A stretch of DNA of 64,000 nt from Larimichthys crocea (lineage: Eukaryota; Chordata; Actinopteri; Sciaenidae), in assembly GCF_000972845.2 (NCBI RefSeq), contig NC_040018.1, positions 8,142,803 to 8,206,802 on the forward strand, written 5' to 3'. Within the stretch, counting starts at the first letter, position 1; the number at the start of each line of letters is the position of its first letter. The position numbers and the translations under genes were made by a program. Below, piece by piece: positions 13,401 through 24,077 of the stretch. The notes below the pieces were generated by a model. It had not been told where the DNA came from. It ran no database searches and saw nothing but the letters and a program-made list of their open reading frames with translations.

Positions 13401-15354
13401 ATGTACACATATACAGTCTGTATATATATATATATTTTTCATTTAATTATAAACTTTTATTATTCGGCTTCTAAGATGCTTCATTTCTTAGATGAGTGCA
13501 GCATTATTCAAGTCGCATGACAACTCGATCATAAGATCAGTCGTAAATTTAAGTAGGCTTTGACAGACGCATATCTGGCTGTTGCGCATAAGCCTGCAGA
13601 ACATAGCATGCTCATTATATTCTTGATGAATTCAGTAGAACTGCTTAAGATACTTGTGGGGAGAAATAAGGAGAATTCAAAGGGCAGCCCACAAGTGTCA
13701 CATTCCTTTAAACACAAGTGGAAACTGGTCACAGTGTCTAATTCATGTCCACAAGATAAGAATCCACCATCGACAGTGTGTTGGAGGGGCCGGTGGCTAA
13801 AAGAACAGGCACCCCTTATGTCTACTAAACTCCTACTGATGGGAGAGCGAGGGGAAACGAGTGAAAAAATTCAAATGAACGAGAAAACAAATGAGCCAAC
13901 ACAATCTAGAGTCCTCCATGCTTTAGAAACACACTGTAGGTGGAGAGAGAGTGAGGGGGGAAAAGAAAGAGAAAGACAGAGCCTTAGTTGCCCTTCATGC
14001 CTGTAAAATGTATACTGAACATGTGCACACATATTTAATGAGGGTGTGCCCCACTGCTGCCAGATTGGGTCCATAAGCTGTCTGAAATGATCCCGCATTC
14101 TCTTAAAAGTGAACTCACCTAATACCAGTGCTTTACACTGCCTCTCTATGAAAAGGATTTTTTCTGATGATTAAAATCATGCGTTATAACACAGTGGCTG
14201 CCACTGTTACCAGGCAGCATACTAATCAGCTTAATGAGATATTATACAATATTTTGTTGACCAAAGCAGAACCGCGGTTATTGTTTCTGAGGGTTTGACC
14301 CCTGCCAGCAGCCAGAGGAAGTGTGCAGATAGATGTTTATACCTCCCCATCTGGACAGCAGATGGATCTGCATTAAAACCAATGTTATTCTTCTTTTTTT
14401 TTCTTTTTTTTTTCTTTTGTTATGTATTCACTGATGTTACACATATGAGTGCTTTCACTGACGGTACAACATGCTCAGAAAATCATGATATAGTTTGGTG
14501 GCATTACGGCGGCCCAGGGACTACAACGTTATACTGTGTCACGCCGTAGGTAGAGCAAATATAACAAAGTAACTGCTACCTGCTCATTCCTCTCAGACTT
14601 GAGGGTGCGCTTATCTGCCATCTATTTTCTTTATCAACCAATGCATCTTTGGCTGCATTGGGAACCCTTTCAACGCGGCCAACTGCTGTTTTCACTGTCC
14701 TAGAAACTGTAAAAGAGTTAGGGTAAGCGAGAACAGACAGACAGCGAGTGAATTAGGGGAACAGAGGGAGAGCAAAGTGATTCACATCAAATGTAGTGCA
14801 GCTCTTTAATGGAATTTTGCGCCAAGACAAGTGTCGTGGCAACAAGATAAGAGTGTTGTGTTTACTGGAATAACCCCTTGGTTTTAAGTGCTATTGTTAA
14901 TATCATAATTGTAGTATTGCGGTGGCTTCCCGACAATGCTGTTGCTCCGTTTCATTAAGGCGTGTAATTGGTGGAATTCTGATAGGATGGGCACAAGTAG
15001 CTTAATTATACACTGCTCACTGTGTTTACAGAGTAATTATTCCATCCAAAATGGTGTTACATTTTGAAAAAGTTCTAAGGAGTCACAGCATTTCTCCAGG
15101 CCCTTGGTGCTGACAATTCATGCAGTGTTCTGTGCATCAAAGACAATACATTTTATTTCCCTGTACTGGGTGACACAGCACAGGTGTTGTTTCCCTAAAT
15201 GGAGTAAGACATTAGGCTTGAACATGTGGTTTGATAATCTTTTTTAATCTGGAAGGCAAACACAAAGCACCCACCATGGCACATTGACTTTTTTTTTTCT
15301 CCAATCCTCCAAATGTTTCCCGTTTAAATTATAAATACTCTCTTTTTTTAACAT
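13401..15354. other. Intronic sequence before coding exon 1
   Basis: Contains a short (TA)n at 13421-13434 and T-runs at 14393-14417. Blocks such as 14180-14290 and 14880-15060 are unique and AT-rich, with TTAATTATAC and AATTGGTGGAATTC motifs. No exon was recognised. Confidence 0.5.
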
Positions 15355-15382
15355 GTATCTTTCTTTTTGCTTGTTTTTACAG
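15355..15382 (+). other. 3' splice site of coding exon 1
   Basis: A pyrimidine-rich tract (TATCTTTCTTTTTGCTTGTTTTTACAG) ends in AG at 15381-15382. Only one base (G at 15383) separates the acceptor from the ATG, so the upstream half of the initiation context comes from the preceding noncoding exon. Confidence 0.9.
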
Positions 15383-15383
15383 G

Positions 15384-17670
15384 ATGGAGGACTCTAGTTT
15401 GTGTCTTGGTGTGTCGTCAGCGGTGCCTGACGCTGATGCCCATCTAAGCAATGCAGTGTTAAATGGCCGCTACCCCATCAGTCAAAAGCTTCACCAGCTT
15501 ACTGCCCAGCTAGGACACGCCTTCCCCGACCTACACCGCCCACAACAGATCCCTGAAGAGAAAGCAGCCACGCCTTTGGACGAGAAGACCCACCACGCAG
15601 CTCTGGCCAGTCAGCCTATCAGCAGTCAGATGGCCCTGCTAGCCAATCAGCTCAACCGAGACATTGATGCAGGGGCACTAAGTGGGTTGAACGGGCGTGT
15701 TGACTTGCAGCAGTTTCTCAATGGCCAGAACTTGGGCATCATGTCCCAGATGAATGATATCGAAGATGACGCCCGCAAGAATAGGAAGTATCCCTGTCCA
15801 TTATGTGGCAAGCGCTTCCGTTTTAACAGCATCCTGTCGCTGCACATGCGCACACACACAGGCGAGAAGCCCTTCAAGTGCCCCTACTGTGACCACCGAG
15901 CAGCTCAAAAAGGCAATTTGAAGATCCACCTCCGCACCCACAAGCTGGGGAATCTTGGTAAGGGCCGTGGCCGTGTCAGAGAGGAGAATAGGCTGCTGCA
16001 TGAGCTGGAAGAGAGGGCCATCCTGAGGGACAAGCAAATGAGAGGGAGTGGCAGTCTCCAGCCACCTCAAACACCCCATCTGAGCCTCACTAGCAGCACT
16101 AACACCCATCAGCAGCAACTAGGCTCAGCCTGTGGCCTCCTGCCCCCCTCCAGTATTGTCACTCCAGAGACAATGTCCCAGCCTTCTTCTTCACCAAAGC
16201 CGGCTGGCACCCAAGATGAACAGTCCCTGAACCCAGCCACAGGCTTCCGCTGCACCTTCTGCAAAGGGAAGTTCAAGAAACGCGAGGAGCTGGACCGCCA
16301 CATCCGCATACTTCACAAGCCCTACAAATGCACACTGTGTGAGTTTGCTGCTTCCCATGAAGAGGAGCTGATAAGTCACGTGGAGAAGGCCCACATCACA
16401 GCTGAGACCACACAGGGCCAAGGTGCTGGTGGTGCTGGTGGCATGCAGCCGGCCACTGAATTCCGCTGTGATGTGTGTGGCCAGGTGTTCAGTCAAGCTT
16501 GGTTCCTCAAAGGCCACATGCGCAAGCACAAAGATTCCTTTGAACACTGCTGCCAAATTTGTGGCCGTCGCTTCAAGGAACCCTGGTTCCTCAAGAACCA
16601 TATGAAGGTGCATCTCAACAAGTTGGCCATCAAGAGCAAGCCACCACAGCCCAGTGAGCAGGACCTGGCTGCCGTCAATAGCATGAGTAATCTGGCCCAG
16701 GAAGCTCATGCCAACCTTTACTCCCGCTATATCTCCTGTCTTCAGGGAGGGTTCCTTTCACCAGACAAACAGGGCCTGAGTGAGCAGCACCAAATGTTGG
16801 CTAAAGCAGGAATAGCCATGAAGGAAAAGGAAATGTTAGGGAAGCTGCTGGGGCCAATGGCAGGAGGTATGGGCCATGGGTTGGGCGAAAATGAGAAGCG
16901 GTCACTCCTGGGTTGTCTCAATCTTGTGCCACCACTCAAGTCAAGCTGTATGGAACGCCTCCAGGCAGCTGCCAAAGTGGCCGAAATGGACTCCCTCAAC
17001 AGCTACCAAGCCTGGCAGATAATGGCTCGTGGCATGGCTATGGACAGGGCTTTCATGCCGAAAGACCAGCACCAGCACCAGCACCATATACCTCCAGGGC
17101 AGGAAGATGAGATGGGTGGTGCTGGGGCCTTGGCTTCCTTCTCAAAGGAGAAACAAGACTACTCCTTGATTACTTCCAATGATAGCTCCAAGCAGAAGCA
17201 ACTCTCCGAGGCCTTGCAGGGATCCAAGGCAGCTACTGGAGCCATGATGTCCATGAAGGAGGATGGAAGGGGCTTTGACAGTCACCGTGACTTAATGTCT
17301 CACCACGGTGGTGCTGAGGCTCCTGGAGCACTGGCTGGCTTGGGAAGCCCAAACATTGACTACAGCCTCTCCAGCATGAAGGAGAAGCCTTCAGAATGCC
17401 CTGACTGTGGCCGGGTCTTCAGAACCTACCATCAGATGGTCGTCCACTCCCGCATCCACGGCAAAGACAGGAGAGGCATCGAGGAAGCGTTCCAGCAACA
17501 AGGTTTGGACGAACGCCGCGGATCAGCCAGTGACCCTGAGTCCCAGTCCATCAGCCGCTCCACCACTCCTGGTTCATCCAACGTGACAGAAGAGAGTGGA
17601 GCTGGAGGAGGACACTCCCAGACAGGAAGTGTCCAGGATGACAGCCCACATCCCTCCTCACCATCTTCAG
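15384..17670 (+). CDS. znf536: ZNF536 coding exon 1: N-terminus and zinc fingers 1-7
   Basis: Encodes residues 1-762 plus the first base of codon 763. The start is the ATG at 15384, one base after a 3' splice site, and it matches the ZNF536 N-terminus. Seven C2H2 fingers are visible by their ligands: ZF1 C138/C141/H154/H158, ZF2 C166/C169/H182/H186, ZF3 C290/C293/H306/H311, ZF4 C316/C319/H332/H337, ZF5 C362/C365/H378/H382, ZF6 C390/C393/H406/H410 and ZF7 C672/C675/H688/H692. ZF1-ZF2 are joined by a canonical TGEKPF linker and followed by a basic stretch, GKGRGRVREENR, near 193-203. ZF3-ZF4 and ZF5-ZF6 form two further pairs, while ZF7 stands alone after a long linker. The linker between fingers 2 and 3 (about 218-285) is Ser/Thr/Gln-rich. 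A short His/Gln run (DQHQHQHH) lies at 561-568. A Ser-rich stretch, 712-762, precedes the donor. The frame continues 36 codons into the intron to a stop at 17778-17780, which is not expected in the main transcript. Confidence 0.97.
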
Positions 17671-17676
17671 GTAAGA
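17669..17676 (+). other. 5' splice site of coding exon 1
   Basis: AG|GTAAGA matches the donor consensus closely. The break falls at the same place as the sequence divergence from the ZNF536 family (SPSS, then intronic reading). Confidence 0.93.
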
Positions 17677-17780
17677 AACCAACCACTTGTACTCTTTGGA
17701 TAAAGGGATCAAAATTGTATCCCATTGACGCACGCTTCTTTAACGCAGTGCTGCTTCCAAAGAATTTATTTTGTTTATAG
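17671..17780 (+). other. Open frame continuing past the donor, with stop
   Basis: Reading through the donor adds 36 codons (GKKPTTCTLW... to ...LFCL) and stops at 17778-17780. Two AATAAA hexamers lie about 500 bp further on (18280-18285 and 18293-18298). An intron-retained, early-polyadenylated transcript would encode a 798-residue protein with fingers 1-7 only. There is no evidence that it is made. Confidence 0.2.
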
Positions 17781-18399
17781 GAGTGTGTATATATAAATAT
17801 ATCCAATCCATCGCTTTAAAAGGGAATGAAAAATAACCCAAATATCCAATGAAGAATCAGAGCCACACATTCCTCACATGACTGAAATACTTACTTACGT
17901 TGTTTAAATACACACACTCTCACAGAGAGGTTTGGTTTTACATGATACTTTACACACACACACAGACAGTACATACACATGCAGATTATTCAGCTGAAGT
18001 ATACACACTGTACTTTATGTGTAATATACATGCAGGTATTTACAGGAATATGCTATTTAACTTGCAAGTTTTTATGCTGGACATAGTAACAATTGTCCCT
18101 TGACACTGCTGTGTTGTTGCCACTTTTTACATTAAGCCAGACAGAAGACTTCAGAGAACACAATCTAGGAAGAGACCTTCACCATTGCATTCACGTTTGC
18201 AGGTTAGCAGTCTAGATCCCTGTGGAACATGAGTAAAGATGAGGAGCGTGGGGACAAACTCGTTTTAACCACAGCGATTAATAAACGTCTTTAATAAACA
18301 CGTTAGAGACAACCATACACCCTCCCCTCCCCCTACCCAGCAAACACAGGCCGGCCGGGGCTAGATAAGTGTATGTTTAGTGGGATTAAGGGAGGCTCG

Positions 18400-18560
18400 T
18401 TGCTAATGATTACACAAGTTTTTAAAGGTAACTTTCGCTTGCTCCTCAGGGCACTATGCTGGCGTTAAGAAGCGCGTGCCGTAATTAGGTCACGACTGTG
18501 CGATAATCAGTCGGTTTAAGCTAAACAAGACACTAATTAAAGATATACATATAAAGCAGG
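18400..18560. promoter_or_regulatory. Candidate conserved enhancer block
   Basis: A low-repeat block with GCTAATGATTACAC, CCGTAATTAGGTC, GATAATCAG and ACTAATTAAAG. Four homeodomain-type sites in 160 bp suggest an enhancer; conservation was not tested. Confidence 0.3.
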
Positions 18561-18581
18561 TCAAAAAAAAATGCTGAACTT

Positions 18582-18593
18582 CATTTGCAAATG
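18582..18593. promoter_or_regulatory. Palindrome CATTTGCAAATG, POU-like site
   Basis: A perfect 12-bp palindrome containing overlapping octamer-like half sites. The identical 12-mer recurs at 20044-20055 in the same intron. Binding is inferred from the motif alone. Confidence 0.4.
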
Positions 18594-18959
18594 CGAGGAT
18601 GTGCTTTTAAGTCTTTTGAAAAAAATAAAATAAATAAATAAATAGAAATATAAATCAGAGTGGCTTAGCTTAAGGCTGTAAGCAACTTAATTCCACCAGT
18701 GGAGACGAAATTGTTTATTTATTCACAGAGGCATGAAGTCCTTATCATGCCCGTGTAGTGTGATGGGTTTGAACATGGGACAGGCTATGTTTATTTTAAT
18801 CTAAGAAATAATAACAGACAACCCCCCACCCCAATTAGGAATTAATGAAAATGAGAGTGAGATAAAAACCTATTTTCTTTATAGAGACTATTAAACATAA
18901 CACTTTCTCAACAGGGTGGGGGTGTAGCCGATGTAATTATCTTCTGAATTTTAATGCTG

Positions 18960-19035
18960 GAAGTTTCTCTCTCCATCTCTGTCTCTCTCTCTCTCTCTGT
19001 GTCTTTGTAGCTCTCTCTCTCTCTCTCTCTCTTTT
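18960..19035. repeat. (CT)n tracts
   Basis: Interrupted (CT)n at 18964-18997 and 19011-19031. A C-run follows at 19272-19286. Confidence 0.9.
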
Positions 19036-19699
19036 TGTCGGTTTCTTTTGACTCGAGCACTTTGAATCTGATGGGTTCAGCTCGTGGCGTTTCAACAATT
19101 TCAGAAGTACTGTATTAACATCCAGTGTTTGGTATACAAAATAGAAAAAAAAGAAAAGAAAAGAAAACCAAATTAAAATAATAATTGACAAATAAAACCA
19201 ATAGTATTTACCACCAAATGCTAAGAAAGCACAAAGAAATGCATTAGATTTAGTCGAGTGGTTAAATCTCACCCCCCCCCCCCCCAGGCACCATCTGTGG
19301 AGACGAGGGTATGATTAAAGACAAAAATATAAATACAAAAACTAAATCATTAAAGTAGTGTATCTGCAACTTTGCTCAAGTAAAAAAAGAGGCCTGCTGG
19401 TTTTCACAAGCCCTTAATGTTGTCCTTCCTGCTATCTTCATCTAACTGTGTGAATGTGTGGTTTGTGTACAGGTAGCGTGTCACACCCTCAGCCGAGTGC
19501 TCAGTCAGAGGCTCCGCTGCTCGATACACTGGTGCTTTTCGAGGTCTTTGTCAATCTACATGGTTACCGTTGAGCTTTTGTGGGTGTTTGTGCCGAAATA
19601 GGATGTCAAACTGTAGCGGCTATAGTGCACGGCAAAGGTGGAAATAGATTTTGCAGAGAAAGGAGAGAGTAAAATGATTAGGTTATGTTACATATGCTG

Positions 19700-19739
19700 G
19701 TTTCGCTACTTCCTGTTTTTTAATCAGAAGTAGCGAAAC
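19700..19739. other. Perfect 13-bp-stem hairpin
   Basis: GTTTCGCTACTTC (19700-19712) and GAAGTAGCGAAAC (19727-19739) are exact reverse complements around a 14-nt T-rich loop. It lies in otherwise ordinary intron sequence. Possible origins are a fold-back mobile-element remnant, a structural RNA element in the nascent transcript, or a short palindrome of replication origin. Confidence 0.7.
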
Positions 19740-20043
19740 TTGTCTTTCTTCACAACTTACACAATGTGATTCACGTTCGGAGCTCAGGGACTCTCAAATT
19801 AGAAACTTTGATGTGTGAGAAAAAAACGTGTCTGAGTCTCATGTGGAGAAAGGTGTCATGCTTCTCTTCTGCACGCATGTTTGTTGTGTGTGCGTGTCTG
19901 TGTGTGTGTGGGGGAGGTTTACAGTATGTGTGCATATCACTCTCTTCTGTAGTGAACAGGATGTGGCTACTGTACCATTTATCTTAATATCTCAGCTTTT
20001 TTTCTTTTTCTTTTTCGTAATTCTCTCTAAGTGCTTGTGCATG

Positions 20044-20055
20044 CATTTGCAAATG
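20044..20055. promoter_or_regulatory. Second CATTTGCAAATG palindrome
   Basis: Identical to 18582-18593, about 1.46 kb away; here it sits within ATGCATTTGCAAATGTGTG. Confidence 0.4.
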
Positions 20056-20562
20056 TGTGTGAGCCTCTGCCCCGCCACCTGCCCACAGCAATTTTGAGTT
20101 AAACTTGAATTATAGTAATCAAAAATAACATCTCAACTGTGAAAGAAGGTCAGCTTTTTGCGCTTTTGTCTTTGAGGCGGCACTTGTTTAAAGGCAGTGT
20201 GTGAAAAAAAAGGGAGAAGTGAGGAAGAACAAGAGCAGAAAAACAAAGGCCTCTGTCAGAGATGTCCTTTAAAGACCTTCCTTATTACAATATAGCTCAG
20301 CAACTAACCTTGAGCGTAAAATTCTTTATTCCTTTATCACAAAGAAGTAATTACATTTATGCCCATCACCATCATTTTTTGTTTTCTGTTTGGCTATCCT
20401 TGGACTGACTTCACTTCATTGTTTCCACTTCACTGTTCAAAGAAGAGAGAAAACACACACTGTTCAGCGTAGTATATGTTAGGAAGGTTCAGCAACAGGT
20501 AGATGTGAATACGACTTATCACATCCGATAGAGCCTGGTGCTTTGGGAAGCATCGCCTGCCT

Positions 20563-20820
20563 TTTTTTTTTTTTTTTTTTTGTGCCAGCTCTTACATGCA
20601 AATAAGCCACCATTGAAAATCCTCATTTTGCACGTTAGCGTCTCCCCATTCTGCTGCCACATTAGAGGCGGAATGTAGCTGAATGTGTAAAAAATAGGCT
20701 TTGCTGCACGAATGTAAGGCCTAAAGCAGCAGAAGTCCTCCTTTACATGTACCTCCGCAACCTTTCCAATACGCCTAAACCACTCCCACCTCTTGGCTCC
20801 CGGCTGTAAAAGACTCCATG

Positions 20821-20867
<47 letters not shown>

Positions 20868-21200
20868 GAGAATCCCCCATGTCTACATTTTTTAAGAGGA
20901 ACAGCGTTTTAACATGGCAAGGATTAGCCCGCATATCCCTGGTCTTTACCACGGCTCAAACAAGCAGGCGAAATGCTTTGCTCCATACAAATTGAAATTG
21001 GATTTGCCAACTTGACGCCTTAGGTTATAAAGCGTGGATATTCATCTAATTGCGACGTTACAATGGGGGCGTAATTACACATGCGGACAAACTGTTACAG
21101 TGTAATTACTGTGTCATTAACAGGAATAAAGTAGAGCTGAACAAGATCCAGATGACTATGAATATGCATGGTGATAAACCCAACATAGCTAGCTTGTTTC
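20563..21200. promoter_or_regulatory. Two candidate enhancer blocks around a (CT)n tract
   Basis: After a poly-T run (about 20563-20581), the block 20582-20700 carries an octamer ATGCAAAT at 20596-20603. After the (TC)n tract, the block 20985-21180 has ATTCATCTAATTGCG, GGCGTAATTACAC, AGTGTAATTACTG and ATGAATATGCATGG. Both lack repeats and are dense in TAATTA cores. Confidence 0.3.
20824..20865. repeat. (TC)21 microsatellite
   Basis: A pure (TC)n tract of about 42 bp. Confidence 0.97.
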
Positions 21201-21268
21201 AGTCAATGAGTCGTCAGTACTAGCAATATTAAATAAGGAATACCTTTTATGATTTTGTTGCTATTCTC

Positions 21269-21600
21269 TTAGATTAGATTAGATTGTACTTTATTTATCC
21301 AACAACGGGGAAATTCACTTGCTACAGCAGGTGTTATGTATGGCAGTCAAAATAATACATACATAAAAAATACATATATAAATATGGTAGAAAAAAAAAT
21401 CTATATATCCATTCTATCCATTCAGTATCAGGCCAGGTTTTGTTATCTACCCTCATCTGAACATTCTGGATCCTGGTTCTGAGCATTTTGACATGATTGT
21501 GTGTTGCATGTATACGCACTGTTAACTGAGGTATCTTAAATATACATTTGAAAGTACACACCGTGGCCAGATTAAGCAGAGGGTTGAGCTGTCTCACCCT
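21269..21600 (-). mobile_element. 3' fragment of a teleost non-LTR retrotransposon (tentative)
   Basis: Read on the minus strand, the left edge ends in AATAAAGTACAATCTAATCTAAT after GAATTTCCCCGTTG. A GAATTTCCCC...AATAAAGT tail followed by short tandem repeats is a familiar 3' end of fish non-LTR elements. Here the tail repeat is (ATCTA)n. The other boundary is unclear; about 21600, just before a (TG)n tract, is a guess. No reverse transcriptase coding remains. The family is not assigned. Confidence 0.55.
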
Positions 21601-21603
21601 CTA

Positions 21604-21605
21604 CA

Positions 21606-21637
<32 letters not shown>

Positions 21638-21640
21638 GAC
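21604..21640. repeat. (TG)n-(TA)n microsatellite
   Basis: (TG)n at 21606-21628 merging into (TA)n. Confidence 0.9.
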
Positions 21641-23062
21641 TATACATGACCTAGAGGCAGTACTCTTATGCTGGAGTAATACTATCAGGCCTAGACTATC
21701 AATGATCTAGTTGTAATCTGATAAAACACAAATTTGTTAAAGAAAAAGTACGACCACAACTGCAATAATAAAAGTGCTAAGACTGGATTTTGACACAGAC
21801 ATAGCGATAACACTTTATTGCACGACTCGTCTTAGACATAGCACTGTGTACTTGAGTAATTCCCTAAGAAATTAGTGATTGATTGTTACTACAGTCAACT
21901 GACATGCAGGTCTTTTGGGGGGTTTGTAGGGCCACTGGGTGGTCTGGGGCTCCAGGTCTGCTTGCATTGCAATAACTCTTAGTTTGGTGAAATGTCCTGA
22001 AGCTACGCTTGTTTTGAATGCACTGACTTTATGAAGATATATAATATTTGACAGTCCAGTCACCATTGATAATGCACCATACGGACTTGTTAAACTTATT
22101 TGGGTTGTGAGTCTGCGTTTTAAGCTAGAAATGAAAGAAAATAAATAAATAAAAAATCAAGAACAATTAAACCGTCTATCCTTGTTACCTAGATTGGCTT
22201 GATTAGCAGTGCTAATGTTTTAAGCTCAAGGAATTCAAAGAGAAAAGTGTGCACAATTAAAAAGCCGCTCTGTTTGTCTGTAGTTATGTACAGCGCTTGA
22301 TTACCAACTCAGGCAAAGCAGATGACTGCCCTGGCCCTGAAGGCCTCGGGTTCACTGCATGGCCATTACTCTCCAGATTACTTTTATGGGATATTCACCA
22401 CCACATGAAGTGAAAAACAGCGAGCTCCTCGGGGGTGGCTGCTGTATTTTAGAGGGAACCTGTGATAAAATCTAATTTTACCTTCAGTGTTATGTGATAA
22501 CACATACAACCGTGTTTTTACTCTAGTCGACACAAACTAACTGACACACAGCCAACCTAGAGCAGGGTAATAGTCCAATGTAGGATGACAAGTTTGTGCT
22601 ATGTGCCAAATAGACTATGGGAATGAGGGTGGCAGGGCTCAAAAGGGGCCAAGACCAAATTTTTCCCCCCACGACCCACGGGTGGATTAATCCGTCTGTG
22701 AAATCTATAAAAAAGTTGTAGTATTGAATATGCAGACTGAAATGTCATAGTAATAAACAAATCAACCAGGGAGGACAATGCTCAGACACTTTTAGCATAT
22801 GGTTTCTCACTATGAAAATAATGATTTCTGGAATAACTAACGTATACCTCCTCACTGTATGCTACATTGCTCTCACACCACATCACACTGCAGCCAACAC
22901 TTTGAAATGAGGCCAGTCCTCTGTGAGCATGAGCGCCATAATATATGAGTGCGAAACTATGTGCATTAAAAAATAATGAATTATGTCTCTCATTTTTTCC
23001 ATTTCTCCGCTCTGCATAAATTACTCTTTCTTTGTAATTGACATCCGTTCCTCTACTCCCCA
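21641..23062. other. Intronic sequence without genes
   Basis: Unique AT-rich DNA. A low-repeat stretch at 22250-22480, with the CTGATTACC/CGCTTGATTACC type and GCCCTGGCCCTGAAGGCC, could be regulatory. No coding or RNA feature was recognised. Confidence 0.5.
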
Positions 23063-23100
23063 CCCCCCCCCCCCCCCCCCTCCCCCCCCCCCCCCCCCCC
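23063..23100. repeat. Poly-C tract (C18-T-C19)
   Basis: A long C homopolymer with a single T. Such tracts are prone to length error in sequencing and can form i-motif or quadruplex structures. Confidence 0.95.
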
Positions 23101-24025
23101 TCTCACTATTCTTCTTTTCTCTATAATCAGAGAACTCACTGGTTACAAAACCTGAGCTTTCTACCCCCCACTCATTTGAAGGAGTCTGGCCTGTCATATC
23201 TGTATTTTTTATGTGTCACCAAACTTAAATAGACAGTCATTGTGTTACAGGCACATTCATTCCCCGAGCTGTATTTTTGTACAGTAGGTCAGGACTCTGG
23301 TGTCTGGTAAATGATAAAAGTTCTATTCAAACGCACTAATTGTCAGTGTGCTGCGCTGATTGACATGTCTCGGATAAATGCAGACTTAGTATTTTTGTAC
23401 ACGCTTGCACAATATAAAAGGCCAATTTATTTCTCTGTTCTTCTTTCTCTTATTTCTTGCACAGTTCATTTGATTTCTCTCTTTCCTTTCTTGCTCTCTC
23501 TCTCTCCCTCTCTCTCTCTCCCACCCCAGTCTCTCTCAGACTCAATTTGTAAATATTACCCATGGTGGGAATTAGCCGAGGCTTTTTAGACATTTTAAAA
23601 TTCCAATTTTATTCCGACGAGTGTGTTTGATCGAGGGGAGGACTCCGAGCCCTGGTTTGCTCCTCGGTATTCCTGGGTGGCTATCAGTGGCTAGCCTTGT
23701 CCTTATGAAACATTTATCAGCCTGTTTTATGTCTTAATGATCACGTTAGGATTCCCCGCTTGGTTATGAAGCCGGGACAGAAAAAGGGGAAGAAGAAGAA
23801 GAAGAAAAAAAAAATGGACTGTTGAGAGAGTGAAGGAGAAGCGATGAAAAAATGACACGGGCAATCCAGAAGGGAGAGACTGAGTGGAGTGAGAAAAAGG
23901 GAGAGATGACAGGGCATCACATTCCTCAGTAAACAGCATCACATTATGCCATCCAGTCTTTTCAACTCCAAATCTTTGCCAAAACATAGCTTACCTTTCT
24001 CATGGAACAAGCCTCCTTGGCGCTC

Positions 24026-24033
24026 TCACACGC

Positions 24034-24075
<42 letters not shown>
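24026..24075. repeat. (CA)n microsatellite
   Basis: A CA tract of about 50 bp with two CG interruptions near its start. Confidence 0.97.

Positions 24076-24077
<2 letters not shown>

Larger units (their letters stand above)
47..15354 (+). other. Intron (or 5' region) upstream of the first coding exon
   Basis: No coding exon is recognisable. ORFs up to about 170 codons on both strands are low-complexity or lack family resemblance. The ATG at 15384 sits right after an acceptor, so at least one noncoding exon lies upstream, but none could be located here. Content: simple repeats concentrated at 2755-2952, 4857-6170, 7190-7350, 7546-7567, 8931-8991, 10097-10138 and 12171-12203, separated by unique, AT-balanced sequence with scattered TAATTA-type sites. 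Confidence 0.7.

Noticed and set aside
16191..16709. 172-codon ORF on the minus strand inside coding exon 1
   Set aside because: Antisense shadow of the ZNF536 zinc-finger reading frame; the product has no family resemblance.
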